From Myxococcales bacterium (lineage in GTDB: Bacteria; Myxococcota_A; Polyangia; Polyangiales; Ga0077539): a stretch of DNA of 64,000 nt. Made by a program: the position numbers and the translations under genes. Shown here in pieces: positions 7,251-15,672 of this stretch (position 1 is the stretch's first letter; each line of letters opens with the position of its first letter). Under the pieces are notes generated by a model. The model was not told where the DNA came from, made no database searches, and saw nothing but the letters and a program-made list of their open reading frames with translations. The stretch lies in contig JAEUKI010000031.1 of the NCBI GenBank assembly GCA_016793325.1, positions 186,001 to 250,000 on the forward strand, written 5' to 3'.

Positions 7251-9917
7251 TCAGGTCGCGTCGCTGCTCGGCTGCTCGCTGCTGGCGCTGTCTTCGTCGC
7301 CCGAAGGCTCGCTCGCTCCGCGCTTCTCGTCGCTCGCGGCGGTCGGAGCCGCTTCGGCCGCAGCGACGACCGCGGTTGCAGCGACCGCACCCGCGGCGGC
7401 CGCAGCCACGATGGGCGCGACGGCGGCAGGGGGCGTCGTCGCGACAGGAGCTCCGGCGGCCTCGCTGCGATACGGCGTCGGCATCGCAGCAGAAGCCTCG
7501 GCGCCCTTCTGATCGCTGCGGATGCGCATGCGATAAAACGATCGCCAGACGAACACGAGCGCGCCCGCGAAGAACATCGCCGCGAGGACCTTCGCGAAGA
7601 GCGCGCCCCCGTCCGTGCGGCTCATCGAGTGGCCGAGGCCCGCGGCGAGCAGCCCGAACAGCGTGGTGAACTTGATCACCGGGTTCATCGCCACGGACGA
7701 GGTGTCTTTGTACGGGTCGCCCACGGTGTCGCCGACGACGCAGGCGGCGTGGAGGGGCGTTCCCTTCATCTTGAGCTCGACCTCGACGAGCTTCTTCGCG
7801 TTGTCCCAGGCGCCGCCCGCGTTGGCCATGAAGAGCGACTGGTAGAGCCCGAAGATCGCCATCGAGATGAGGTATCCGACGAAGAAGAACGCGTCGACGA
7901 AGGCGAAGGCCAACGTCATGAGAAACACCGCGAAGAAGATGTTCGTCATGCCCGCCTGCGCGTAGCGCGTGCAGATCTCGACGACGCGCTTGCTGTCCTC
8001 GACGCTCGCGGGCTTGTCCGTCTCGAGGCGAATGTTGTTCGAGATAAACTCTACCGCGCGATACGCGCCCGTCGAGACCGCCTGCGTCGCGGCGCCGGCG
8101 AACCAGAACATCACCGCGCCGCCCATCACGAGGCCGAGCAAAAAGGGCGGGTTCGTGATCGCGAGGTAGCGAAGCTTCTCGGTGTTGAGCCGGTCGGTCA
8201 GGTCCAGGATGATCGAGAAGACCATCGTCGTGGCGCCGACGACCGCCGTGCCGATGAGGACGGGCTTGGCCGTCGCTTTGAAGGTGTTTCCCGCGCCGTC
8301 GTTGGCCTCGAGGAAGTACTTGGCCATCTCGAAGTCCGGGGTGAAGCCGAACTCTTTTTCGATCGACGCTTCGATGCCCGGCTCGCTCTCGATGAGCGAG
8401 AGCTCGTACACCGACTGCGCGTTGTCCGTGACCGGTCCGTACGAGTCCACGGCGATCGTCACCGGGCCCATGCTCAAGAAGCCGAACGCCACGAGGCCGA
8501 ACGCGAACACCGTCGCGGCCGAGCCGTCCGCGAGGGGGACGAGCTCTTTCAAGCCCATTCCGCTGAAGAGCCAAGCGGCGCCCATGAGCGCGATGAAGAC
8601 CAACCCCATCCAGAACGCGCTGAAGTTTCCCGCGATGAGGCCCGCGAGGACGTTGAGCGACGCGCCGCCGCGATCGCTCGCCTCGACGATCTCTTCGACG
8701 TGCGCGGATTCGGTCGACGTGAAGACCTTGATGACCTCGGGGATGACCGCGCCGGCGAGCGTTCCCAAGGACATGATCGACGCGAGCTGCCACCAGAGCT
8801 GCTTGTCGCCGCCCACGTTGGGGATCAGCAGCCAGGACAAGAAGAACGTGAGCGCGATCGAGACGACCGCCGTCAGCCGCACGAGCGTCGTGAGCGGGGC
8901 CTCGTAGTTCATCTTCTTGGCCTGCCCGTGCGTCGCGCGCTGGTAGACCTCGTTGGCGAGGTACGAGCCGATCGACGCCGGGATCATCGCGATCGCGACC
9001 GCGAAGATCCACGTGAGCAGCTGCACTTGCACCGTCGTGTCGTCGATCGCCTTCGTGATGAACACGATCAGCGCGACGCTGGTCACTCCGTAGGTCTCGA
9101 AGCCGTCCGCCGTCGGACCGACCGAGTCTCCCGCGTTGTCTCCGGCACAGTCCGCGATCACGCCGGGGTTTCGCGCGTCGTCTTCCTTGATGTTGAAGAC
9201 GATCTTCATCAGGTCCGAGCCGATGTCCGCGATCTTCGTGAAGATCCCGCCCGCGATGCGCAGCGCGCTCGCGCCGAGCGACTCGCCGATGGCGAAGCCG
9301 ATCATGCACGGCCCCGCGTAGTCGCGCGGCATGAAGAGCAGGATCACCAGGTTGCACAAGAGCGCGACCGAGATGAGCAGCGTCCCGATGCTCATGCCCG
9401 CGCGCAGCGGAATCGCGTACACGGGAAAGGGCTTTCCCTCGAGGCTCGCGAACGCCGCGCGGCTGTTGGCGTAGTTGTTGACGCGGATTCCGAGCCACGA
9501 GACGCCGAAGCTCCCGGCGATTCCCAAGAGCGAGAAGACGACGATCGCGACGAGCTTGAGCGGCCCCAGCCCCTCGATCAGCCCGAAGTACGCGAGCACG
9601 ACGACGGCGATGAAGGCCTCGAGCACGAGGATGTACCGGCCCTGCGTCCGCAGGTACGACTTGCACGTCTCGTAGATGAGCTCGGACACCGAGCGCATCT
9701 TCGGGTGCACCGGCATCGCCGACAGCTGTCGCACGAGCGCGAGCCCGAACAGCACGCCGAGGACGCACACCACGAGCCCGACCGAGAGCACGGCAGAGCC
9801 AGTGAATCCGCCGGCGAACCGCACTCCCTCTTGATCGAACCGCGGGAGCGCGACGCTGGCCTCGCCCCCAGAATGGGGCGTGCTCTGCGCGAGCAGCCCG
9901 AGCAAATGGTGGATCAC
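7251..9917 (-). CDS. hppA: Membrane-bound proton-translocating pyrophosphatase
   Basis: This 888-residue membrane protein has about 16 hydrophobic segments. It hydrolyses pyrophosphate and pumps H+ (or Na+) across the membrane. The acidic catalytic loops are present: DIGSDLMKIVFNIKEDDARN, ADCAGDNAGDSVGPTADGF followed by ETYG, and near the C-terminus GDTVGDPYKDTSSVAMN. The residue that distinguishes K+-dependent from K+-independent enzymes appears as Lys in GNTFKATAK, which by the usual rule predicts a K+-independent proton pump. The catalytic loop reads PTADGFETYG rather than the commoner MAADLFETY form, suggesting a divergent branch. The C-terminus is extended by about 80 residues of Ala-rich and then Ser/Asp/Glu-rich sequence not needed for catalysis. 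The start is a GTG at 9917. It stands alone with long flanking gaps. Confidence 0.93.
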   Translation of the reverse strand: MIHHLLGLLAQSTPHSGGEASVALPRFDQEGVRFAGGFTGSAVLSVGLVVCVLGVLFGLALVRQLSAMPVHPKMRSVSELIYETCKSYLRTQGRYILVLEAFIAVVVLAYFGLIEGLGPLKLVAIVVFSLLGIAGSFGVSWLGIRVNNYANSRAAFASLEGKPFPVYAIPLRAGMSIGTLLISVALLCNLVILLFMPRDYAGPCMIGFAIGESLGASALRIAGGIFTKIADIGSDLMKIVFNIKEDDARNPGVIADCAGDNAGDSVGPTADGFETYGVTSVALIVFITKAIDDTTVQVQLLTWIFAVAIAMIPASIGSYLANEVYQRATHGQAKKMNYEAPLTTLVRLTAVVSIALTFFLSWLLIPNVGGDKQLWWQLASIMSLGTLAGAVIPEVIKVFTSTESAHVEEIVEASDRGGASLNVLAGLIAGNFSAFWMGLVFIALMGAAWLFSGMGLKELVPLADGSAATVFAFGLVAFGFLSMGPVTIAVDSYGPVTDNAQSVYELSLIESEPGIEASIEKEFGFTPDFEMAKYFLEANDGAGNTFKATAKPVLIGTAVVGATTMVFSIILDLTDRLNTEKLRYLAITNPPFLLGLVMGGAVMFWFAGAATQAVSTGAYRAVEFISNNIRLETDKPASVEDSKRVVEICTRYAQAGMTNIFFAVFLMTLAFAFVDAFFFVGYLISMAIFGLYQSLFMANAGGAWDNAKKLVEVELKMKGTPLHAACVVGDTVGDPYKDTSSVAMNPVIKFTTLFGLLAAGLGHSMSRTDGGALFAKVLAAMFFAGALVFVWRSFYRMRIRSDQKGAEASAAMPTPYRSEAAGAPVATTPPAAVAPIVAAAAAGAVAATAVVAAAEAAPTAASDEKRGASEPSGDEDSASSEQPSSDAT

Positions 9918-10258
9918 TTCACGAACCTCCGCGGCGCTGCGGGCGCCGCACTCCCTGCGATCAGCGGGCGCATCGTCGTCGCCCGCGCACGTTCGTACCG
10001 ACCGTTCGACCGTCGTCGCGACCGATCGCGCGACGACGCAAGCTCGACCAACGCGTTGGTCGTATTTCTTCGAATCCCTGGTCTCGGCTTGGACTGAGTT
10101 TCACCGGGCCATTTCGCTCCGTCGAGGCCCTTGGCCGGCTCGGTGAACGTCTGCGTTTGTAATCGGACGGCCCATCGACTGCAACGCAGCCACCCTGAGA
10201 CTCCTTGGGTGCGGGGCGCTTTACGAGCGCGGTCGCGTCCCCCACAACTGCGCGAGCC
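9918..10258. other. Divergent intergenic region between hppA and the NRDE gene
   Basis: These 341 bases lie between two outward-facing starts, so they should hold both promoters. They contain a hairpin with 9-base arms (GTCGTCGCG at 10012-10020 and its complement at 10029-10037) and the 18-base palindrome at 10045-10062. I see no credible gene in the gap. Confidence 0.55.
10045..10062. promoter_or_regulatory. Perfect 18-base palindrome, candidate operator
   Basis: The sequence CGACCAACGCGTTGGTCG is its own reverse complement. It lies in the divergent region, about 130 bases upstream of the hppA start and 200 bases upstream of the NRDE gene start. Perfect two-fold symmetry of this length suits a dimeric repressor. 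No regulator gene lies next to it, so the binding protein is unknown. Confidence 0.45.
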
Positions 10259-11053
10259 GTGTGCACGATCGCGCTCATTCATCGGATCAGACCCGACCAA
10301 CCCCTCGTTGTCGCTGCGAATCGCGATGAATTCTACGCGCGTCCCGCGACCGGACCGCAGGTGCTCGACCCGCGCTTGGGCGTCGTCGGCGGCCGCGACC
10401 ACAAGGGTGGAACCTGGCTCGGACTCACGAAAAACGGGCTTTTCGTGGGCCTCACCAACCAGCGGACGAGCGAAGATCCCCCCGCCGACGCGCGCTCGCG
10501 CGGAGAAGCCGTGCTCGAGGCGCTTCGCGCGGGCGCAGGGGCCAACGGAGACCGAAGCGCGCGGGCGCTCGATCGGGTGATGGCGATGCGCGCGGGGGAT
10601 TTTCCGCCGTTCAACTTGGTGTTGGGTGATGGCGAGCGGCTGTTCGTGGCGTACGCGCGGCGCGACGGGTGGGAGTCGCGCGAGCTCGAGCCGGGCGTGT
10701 GGGTCCTGGCCAACGATCGGCTGGGATCTCCGTGGTTTCCAAAGGCAGAACGGCTGCAGGCGAAGGTCACGAAGGTGGCGGACGCGCCGTGGCCGACGCT
10801 GCGAGCAGAGCTCGAACATGCGCTGGCGGACACCACGGTGCCCGAAGATGTTCCCATCGACCCGACGAGTCCTGTGCCGGCAGCGTGGGCTCGGGCGCTC
10901 CAGGCGCTCTGTATCCACACCGAAGTCTACGGGACACGCTCGGCCACCATCGCCGCCCTCGGCCGTGGAGCCGTCGCCGAGTACGCCTTCGCCGAAGGTC
11001 CCCCGGACGAGAACCCCTTTCGAGATTTTACGCCCCTGGTCAGCGGCGCCTGA
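10259..11053 (+). CDS. NRDE (TANGO2-like) family protein
   Basis: This is a 264-residue protein of the NRDE/TANGO2 family, named for the Asn-Arg-Asp-Glu motif, seen here as VVAANRDEFYARPA. Members normally begin Met-Cys-Thr, so the GTG at 10259, which gives V/M-C-T-I, is chosen over an upstream GTG that adds 18 residues. Further family blocks are VVGGRDHKGGTWLGLTKNG, FVGLTNQR and VLANDRLGSPWFPK. TANGO2 proteins have been linked to heme or lipid handling; the bacterial role is unsettled. The 3' end overlaps the convergent cysteine-rich lipoprotein gene by 14 bases. Confidence 0.87.
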   Translation: MCTIALIHRIRPDQPLVVAANRDEFYARPATGPQVLDPRLGVVGGRDHKGGTWLGLTKNGLFVGLTNQRTSEDPPADARSRGEAVLEALRAGAGANGDRSARALDRVMAMRAGDFPPFNLVLGDGERLFVAYARRDGWESRELEPGVWVLANDRLGSPWFPKAERLQAKVTKVADAPWPTLRAELEHALADTTVPEDVPIDPTSPVPAAWARALQALCIHTEVYGTRSATIAALGRGAVAEYAFAEGPPDENPFRDFTPLVSGA

Positions 11054-12968
11054 GCAGCAGCTCGTAGTCGAACGCCGCCCCGGCGTCGCGATAGCGGTAG
11101 ATCCGCAGCGTGTACCAGTCGTCCACGGGGGCGACGAACTGCGAATCGGGGCAGTACGTGATCGCGTCGTCCGCGCAGATCGCTGCGAAGTTGTTCACGC
11201 ACTCGTTGTTGCGCGTCGTGGGCATGATCGCGCGCGTCCCGCGCGAGACCTCGATGATCGGGTCGATCCCGCGCGGGCATCGTCCCTGACCGCCGGACGA
11301 GAGCTGAAACACGAGCCCTGTGCCCGCGCGCAAATACACGCGGACGGCGTCGTCGCGATCGGGGCCCGTCGGGTCGAGGCGCGCCTGATAGCGCATCGAC
11401 TCGCAGTCCGATGGCAGCGCGAAGGGCATCGTCGGAGCGGTGTCCATCGCGCCTTCGCGAAGGTCGCAGCGCGCTTCGACGCGGCACATCGCGTCGCATC
11501 CGTCGCCGTTGCGCGTGTTGCCGTCGTCGCACTGCTCGTCGGGTCCGAAGCGACCATCGCCGCAATTTCGCGGGGTAAATCGCAGCGTAAACGGCGAGTC
11601 TCCGTCGGTGTCCGCGATCACGTAGAGCCGCTCGTTGGGCATCGTGGTGGTCACGTCCACGCGCTCGCCGACGGAGGTGTCGTCGACGTTGTTTCCGCAC
11701 AGCTCGCCGGTGGTGTTCGAGCACATCCCGCGGCGCACCAAGAGGGCGGTGCGCACTTGGCTCGACGGCTTCAAATCGATCCGCACGGACGTCGGCGTGG
11801 GAACGTCCACCGCCACCACGCGCTCTGCGCGGTCGTGGCCCATCCCGCAGGCCGAGAGCATTCCGCCCATGCCCATGAAATTGCTCTCGAACACCGACGG
11901 CTCGTTGCCGATCACGACGCGCGTGGCGGTCGACATCGACATCCCGCACGAGCTCTGAACGAGCCCCATCTCGGTCGTGCACGTCGGGCCGCAGCCGTCC
12001 ATCGCCGCGGTGTTTCCGTCGCCGCAGGTGCGGGTCATCGAGCTCGTACCCGTGACGACGCCGCAGTCGCCGAAGAGCGTGGCCGTGAGCGCAAACGGCT
12101 GCGGTGCGCCCGCGGGAGAGTCCACGACCACCGTGAACACCTGTCCCGCAGTGGCTTCGAGCGAGATCCCTTGCGTCCTGGCGCGCTGAGTGCTCGCGGG
12201 CGGATCGTACGCGCAGTCGAGGGCGGCGCCGCTGACCACTCCGCCGCACGTCCCGCCGATCGCGTAGAGGCCCATCGACTCGAACGAGGTGAGCGTCACG
12301 CGCACCACGCCCGCTTCGCGCGCGGTCACCCTGAAGATCGCCTCGGGCCCCGTGAGCAGCGCGCAATCGCCGCTGCCGATGCGCGTAGCCGGGCGACCTT
12401 CGGTGCTGCCGATGAGCGTCTGCGGCGCGTCTCGCGCGAGCTCGATGTCCTGGCCGGGGCACGACGAAGCGGCCGGAGTGACGTCCGTCGTGCACGTGGG
12501 CGTTCCGCTCGGATCGAAGTCGAAGCGATAGCCGGGGTTGCACACGAGCGAGCAGAGGCCAGCCGCGCACGAGGCGATTCCGCCGGTGGACGTCGGGCAG
12601 AGCGAGCCACATCGGCCGCAGTTCGACAGATCGGCGTTGGTGTCGACGCAGCTCGTTCCGCAGCGGGTCTGGCCCGTGGGGCAGGGCTGGTCGGGCGGAA
12701 CGTCGACGCCAGAATCACGCACGTCCGTGGGCACATCGACGATGTCCATCGAAGCGTCGTCGCTCGCGTCGGCGTCCGCGAGAACGTCTGCGTCGACCGG
12801 GACGTCTTCCGCGTCGGTCGCGCCGTCGGCGTCGCTCTCCATCGTGTCGACGCCGAGGTCAGAAGCGAGCCCCGCGTCCCGCAGCGCAGCGTGCGGAAGC
12901 GAACACCCGCCGAGCACGATCGCGATCAGCGCAGCAGCGTGACGAGTCCAGCGCACGTTGAACAACAT
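11040..12968 (-). CDS. Large cysteine-rich lipoprotein with myxobacterial Cys repeats
   Basis: The ATG at 12968 gives 642 residues with a lipoprotein signal (AALIAIVLGGCS), so it is likely anchored to the outer membrane. An Asp/Val/Ala-rich acidic spacer follows (about residues 30-85). Next comes a Cys-repeat unit, CPTGQTRCGTSC with NCGRCGSLC. Two further units of the DUF4215-like type follow: CGDGNTAAMDGCGPTC and CGDGRFGPDEQCDDGNTRNG with CDAMC. Between the Cys units are beta-rich stretches resembling pre-peptidase C-terminal domains (GQVFTVVVDSP, ERLYVIADTDGDSPFTLRF). The function is unknown; proteins like this are abundant and specific to myxobacteria. The 3' end overlaps the NRDE gene by 14 bases. 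The phased TCGCCA-core array begins 30 bases upstream of its start. Confidence 0.85.
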   Translation of the reverse strand: MLFNVRWTRHAAALIAIVLGGCSLPHAALRDAGLASDLGVDTMESDADGATDAEDVPVDADVLADADASDDASMDIVDVPTDVRDSGVDVPPDQPCPTGQTRCGTSCVDTNADLSNCGRCGSLCPTSTGGIASCAAGLCSLVCNPGYRFDFDPSGTPTCTTDVTPAASSCPGQDIELARDAPQTLIGSTEGRPATRIGSGDCALLTGPEAIFRVTAREAGVVRVTLTSFESMGLYAIGGTCGGVVSGAALDCAYDPPASTQRARTQGISLEATAGQVFTVVVDSPAGAPQPFALTATLFGDCGVVTGTSSMTRTCGDGNTAAMDGCGPTCTTEMGLVQSSCGMSMSTATRVVIGNEPSVFESNFMGMGGMLSACGMGHDRAERVVAVDVPTPTSVRIDLKPSSQVRTALLVRRGMCSNTTGELCGNNVDDTSVGERVDVTTTMPNERLYVIADTDGDSPFTLRFTPRNCGDGRFGPDEQCDDGNTRNGDGCDAMCRVEARCDLREGAMDTAPTMPFALPSDCESMRYQARLDPTGPDRDDAVRVYLRAGTGLVFQLSSGGQGRCPRGIDPIIEVSRGTRAIMPTTRNNECVNNFAAICADDAITYCPDSQFVAPVDDWYTLRIYRYRDAGAAFDYELLLRRR

Positions 12969-12997
12969 ACCAGAGCTGCTCGCGAAGGAGGCGCGGG

Positions 12998-13061
12998 TTC
13001 GCCGCTGGATGGCGAAGGGTTCGCCATCCGGTGGCGAGGTGCTCGCCATCTGCGTGGCGAA
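12998..13061. promoter_or_regulatory. Phased array of alternating TGGCGA/TCGCCA sites
   Basis: Five 8-base copies alternate in orientation: ATGGCGAA at 13009, TTCGCCAT at 13020, GTGGCGAG at 13031, CTCGCCAT at 13042 and GTGGCGAA at 13054. A weaker sixth copy, TTCGCCGC, lies at 12998. The spacing is 11, 11, 11, 11 and 12 bases, about one DNA turn. A period of 11 is not a multiple of three, so coding repetition is not the cause. It lies between the divergent starts at 12968 and 13168 and could bind a cooperative regulator, or form adjacent hairpins in RNA (13007-13029 and 13033-13047). Confidence 0.6.
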
Positions 13062-13167
13062 CGAGGATTGCAGGACAGGCCCCGAGTGGAGCCCCGCGGT
13101 GCTCGAACTCGCTCGGGCATCTGACGTATCGTGCGGCCCGTCTCTGTTCGAACCGAAGCGAGCGCCG

Positions 13168-15672
13168 ATGCAGAAGCGACGACCGAGGGCGGGATCCGAC
13201 AACCCAACGGTCGCCACGATCGTCACCGAGCCGCGCGAGGGCGAGTCACACGAAATCAAACAAGCGCCGTCGCGCCTCGCGCTCCCGTCGCGCTACGTCG
13301 ACCTCGGCGTGATCGGCAGCGGCTCGTTCGGCGAAGCGCGGCGCGTGCGCGACGTGTCGCTCGACCGCGTGCTCGTGCTCAAGCTCTTGCACGAGGACTA
13401 CATCGAGGACGCGCAAGCGCGGTGGCGGTTCAGCGCCGAGGCGCGCGTGACGGCGGCGCTGCAGCACCCGGGAATCGTCCCCGTGTACGACCACGGCGAG
13501 CTGGCGGACGGGAGGCTCTGGTACGCGATGAAGGAGGTCCGCGGCGAGACGCTCGCCTCGATCCTCCGTGATCTTCACGCGGGCGCCTCGCCGAGCGGCT
13601 TCGAGCAGACCGCGTCGGGCTGGACCTTTCGACGCGTGATCGAGGCGCTCGCGCGCGTCGCGCAGACGATCGCGTTTGCCCACAAGCGGGGCGTGATCCA
13701 CCGCGATCTCAAGCCCGAGAATCTGATGGTCGGAGAGTTCGGCGAAGTGCTCGTGATGGATTGGGGGCTCGCGCGCGAGCGACTCGACTCCGACGGCGAT
13801 GCGCACACGGCAGACGCACCCGCGCGCGCCAGCTCGGCGCTCACGCACGTCGGCGACGTGCTCGGAACGCCCGCGTACATGCCGCCCGAACAAGCGCTGG
13901 GCGATCGTTCGGCGCACGGCCCGCACAGCGACGTCTACGCGCTCGGCGCGATCTTGTTTCACGTGCTCGCGGGACGAGCTCCGTACGAAGGCGACGCGCG
14001 CGTGGTGGTGAGCAGCATCCGCGAGGGAAGAGCTCCCTCGCTCGTCGATCACGCGGGCGCCCCAGCGATCGCTGAAGAGCTTCGCAGCACCTGCGAGCGC
14101 GCGATGTCCCGCGACCCGAGCGCGCGGGGAACGAGCGCCGAGCTCGCCAACGACCTCTACGCGTGGCTCGACGGCGTTCGTCGTCGCGAGCAAGCCCTCG
14201 CTGCGCTCGCGTCCGCGCGCGAGGCCGCCGACGCGATGAACGCGCTGCGAGAAATAGCCCACCGAGCGACGAGCGCGGCGCGCGCGCGATGGGCGACGCT
14301 GCGTCCGTTCGACGCGATCGAGGCGAAGCGGCCCGCGTGGGCGCTCGAAGCCGAGGCCGAAGCCGCAGGCCGCGAGGCCGCGCTCGCCGAGGCAAATTGG
14401 CTGCAGCGCGTGCACGGCGTGCTCAGCCTGGATCCCGAGCTCCCCGCGGCGCACGAGGCGCTCGCGGATCACTATCGCGCTGCGCTCGAGGCGGCCGAGC
14501 GCGATCGTCAGCCCCTCGACGCCGCGAGGGCCGAGGCGATGCTCCGCGCGCACGACCGCGGGCAGCACGCTGCGTTCTTGCGAGGCGAGGGCGTCCTCTC
14601 GATCACCACGGATCCGCCGGGCGCGACGGTGCTCTTGCAGCGCTACGAGCAGCACGAGCGTCGGTTGGTCGCGGTGGACGTCGGCGTTCTCGGCGTGACG
14701 CCGCTTCGAGACGTGAGGCTCGAGCGCGGGAGCTATCGCTTGCTCTTGCGCGCCGAGGGACGCGCAGAAGCACGGTATCCCGTCGCCATCGAGCGCGCGG
14801 GCCGATGGCAGAGCGCTCCGCCGGGCGAAGACGAACCGTGGGCGATTCCGCTGCTCGCGCGAGGAGAGCTCGACGACGTGTACGTCCCCGGCTCGTGGGC
14901 GTGGCTCGGCGGCGACCCGAGCGCGCCCGACAGCTTGCCGCGAACACGCGCGTGGATCGACGGCTTCATCGTGAAGCGCCACCCGGTGACCGTGCGCGAG
15001 TACCTCGCGTTTCTCGACGACCTCGTCGCGACGGGATTGGAAGACGAGGCGCTCGCGGCGATGCCTCGCTTGCGAAAGGGACACCCGACGCACGTCGACG
15101 CGGTGGTTCAGTACGAGTCGGGACGGTTCTCGGCCACGGCGGGGTCGGGTTGGACCGACTCGATGCCCGTGACGCTGATCGATTGGCGCGCAGCGCGTCG
15201 GTACGCTCGTTGGTACGCAGCGCGGACGAATCGCGCCTGGCGCCTCCCCGACGAGTTCGAACGCGAGAAGGCCGCGCGCGGCGTCGATGGTCGCCACTGG
15301 CCATGGGGTGATCTCGCGGAGGCGACGTTCGCGCGAGTCGTCGAAGGCCAAGCCGCCGCGCCGAGCCCGTGCTCTGTCGACGACCACGCCGGTGACGAGA
15401 GCGCGTACGGAGTGCGAGGTCTCGCAGGCAACGTTCGCGACTGGTGCGCGGGCGTCTGGACGCACGAAGGCCCGGACGTGCGCGGCGGACGCTTGCGCAG
15501 AGAGCACGCGCGCGACGACGACCCCGAGTTTCGTGTGCTGCGCGGAGGAGCCTGGGGGAGCAGCGCGTACCAAGGCCGCGCGGCCTCGAGGTTCGGAGGC
15601 AGACCGGACGGCGCTTGGCAAACCGTCGGGTGTCGACTCGTGCGATCGGTTACGGATTCTTCGGCGACGTGA
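13168..15672 (+). CDS. Ser/Thr protein kinase fused to PEGA-like and FGE/SUMF1-type domains
   Basis: The ATG at 13168 gives 834 residues. Residues about 42-330 are a Hanks-type kinase: glycine loop IGSGSFGEA (49-57), catalytic Lys72 (VLVLKLL), Asp180 in HRDLKPEN, DWG at 198-200 in place of DFG, and activation segment GTPAYMPPEQ. A helical, Ala/Glu-rich middle follows. Around residues 470-550 lies a PEGA-like beta domain (LSITTDPPGATVLLQ). From about 565 to the end is a formylglycine-generating-enzyme-like (SUMF1) domain: GSWAWLGGDP, WRLPDEFEREKAARG, GLAGNVRDWC, VLRGGAWGS. Kinase-SUMF1 fusions occur in myxobacteria; the C-terminal domain probably binds a ligand or protein. No membrane segment is obvious. 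The gene overlaps the convergent caspase-like gene by 23 bases at its 3' end. Confidence 0.9.
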   Translation: MQKRRPRAGSDNPTVATIVTEPREGESHEIKQAPSRLALPSRYVDLGVIGSGSFGEARRVRDVSLDRVLVLKLLHEDYIEDAQARWRFSAEARVTAALQHPGIVPVYDHGELADGRLWYAMKEVRGETLASILRDLHAGASPSGFEQTASGWTFRRVIEALARVAQTIAFAHKRGVIHRDLKPENLMVGEFGEVLVMDWGLARERLDSDGDAHTADAPARASSALTHVGDVLGTPAYMPPEQALGDRSAHGPHSDVYALGAILFHVLAGRAPYEGDARVVVSSIREGRAPSLVDHAGAPAIAEELRSTCERAMSRDPSARGTSAELANDLYAWLDGVRRREQALAALASAREAADAMNALREIAHRATSAARARWATLRPFDAIEAKRPAWALEAEAEAAGREAALAEANWLQRVHGVLSLDPELPAAHEALADHYRAALEAAERDRQPLDAARAEAMLRAHDRGQHAAFLRGEGVLSITTDPPGATVLLQRYEQHERRLVAVDVGVLGVTPLRDVRLERGSYRLLLRAEGRAEARYPVAIERAGRWQSAPPGEDEPWAIPLLARGELDDVYVPGSWAWLGGDPSAPDSLPRTRAWIDGFIVKRHPVTVREYLAFLDDLVATGLEDEALAAMPRLRKGHPTHVDAVVQYESGRFSATAGSGWTDSMPVTLIDWRAARRYARWYAARTNRAWRLPDEFEREKAARGVDGRHWPWGDLAEATFARVVEGQAAAPSPCSVDDHAGDESAYGVRGLAGNVRDWCAGVWTHEGPDVRGGRLRREHARDDDPEFRVLRGGAWGSSAYQGRAASRFGGRPDGAWQTVGCRLVRSVTDSSAT

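Noticed and set aside
13007..13029. GGATGGCGAA-GGG-TTCGCCATCC hairpin as a terminator
   Set aside because: It lies between two divergent starts, not after a gene, and is one part of the longer phased array.
12958..13167. Upstream extension of the kinase gene to a start at 12958
   Set aside because: It would overlap the divergent lipoprotein start and read through the 11-base-period array, which is not in multiples of three. The conserved part starts after 13168.
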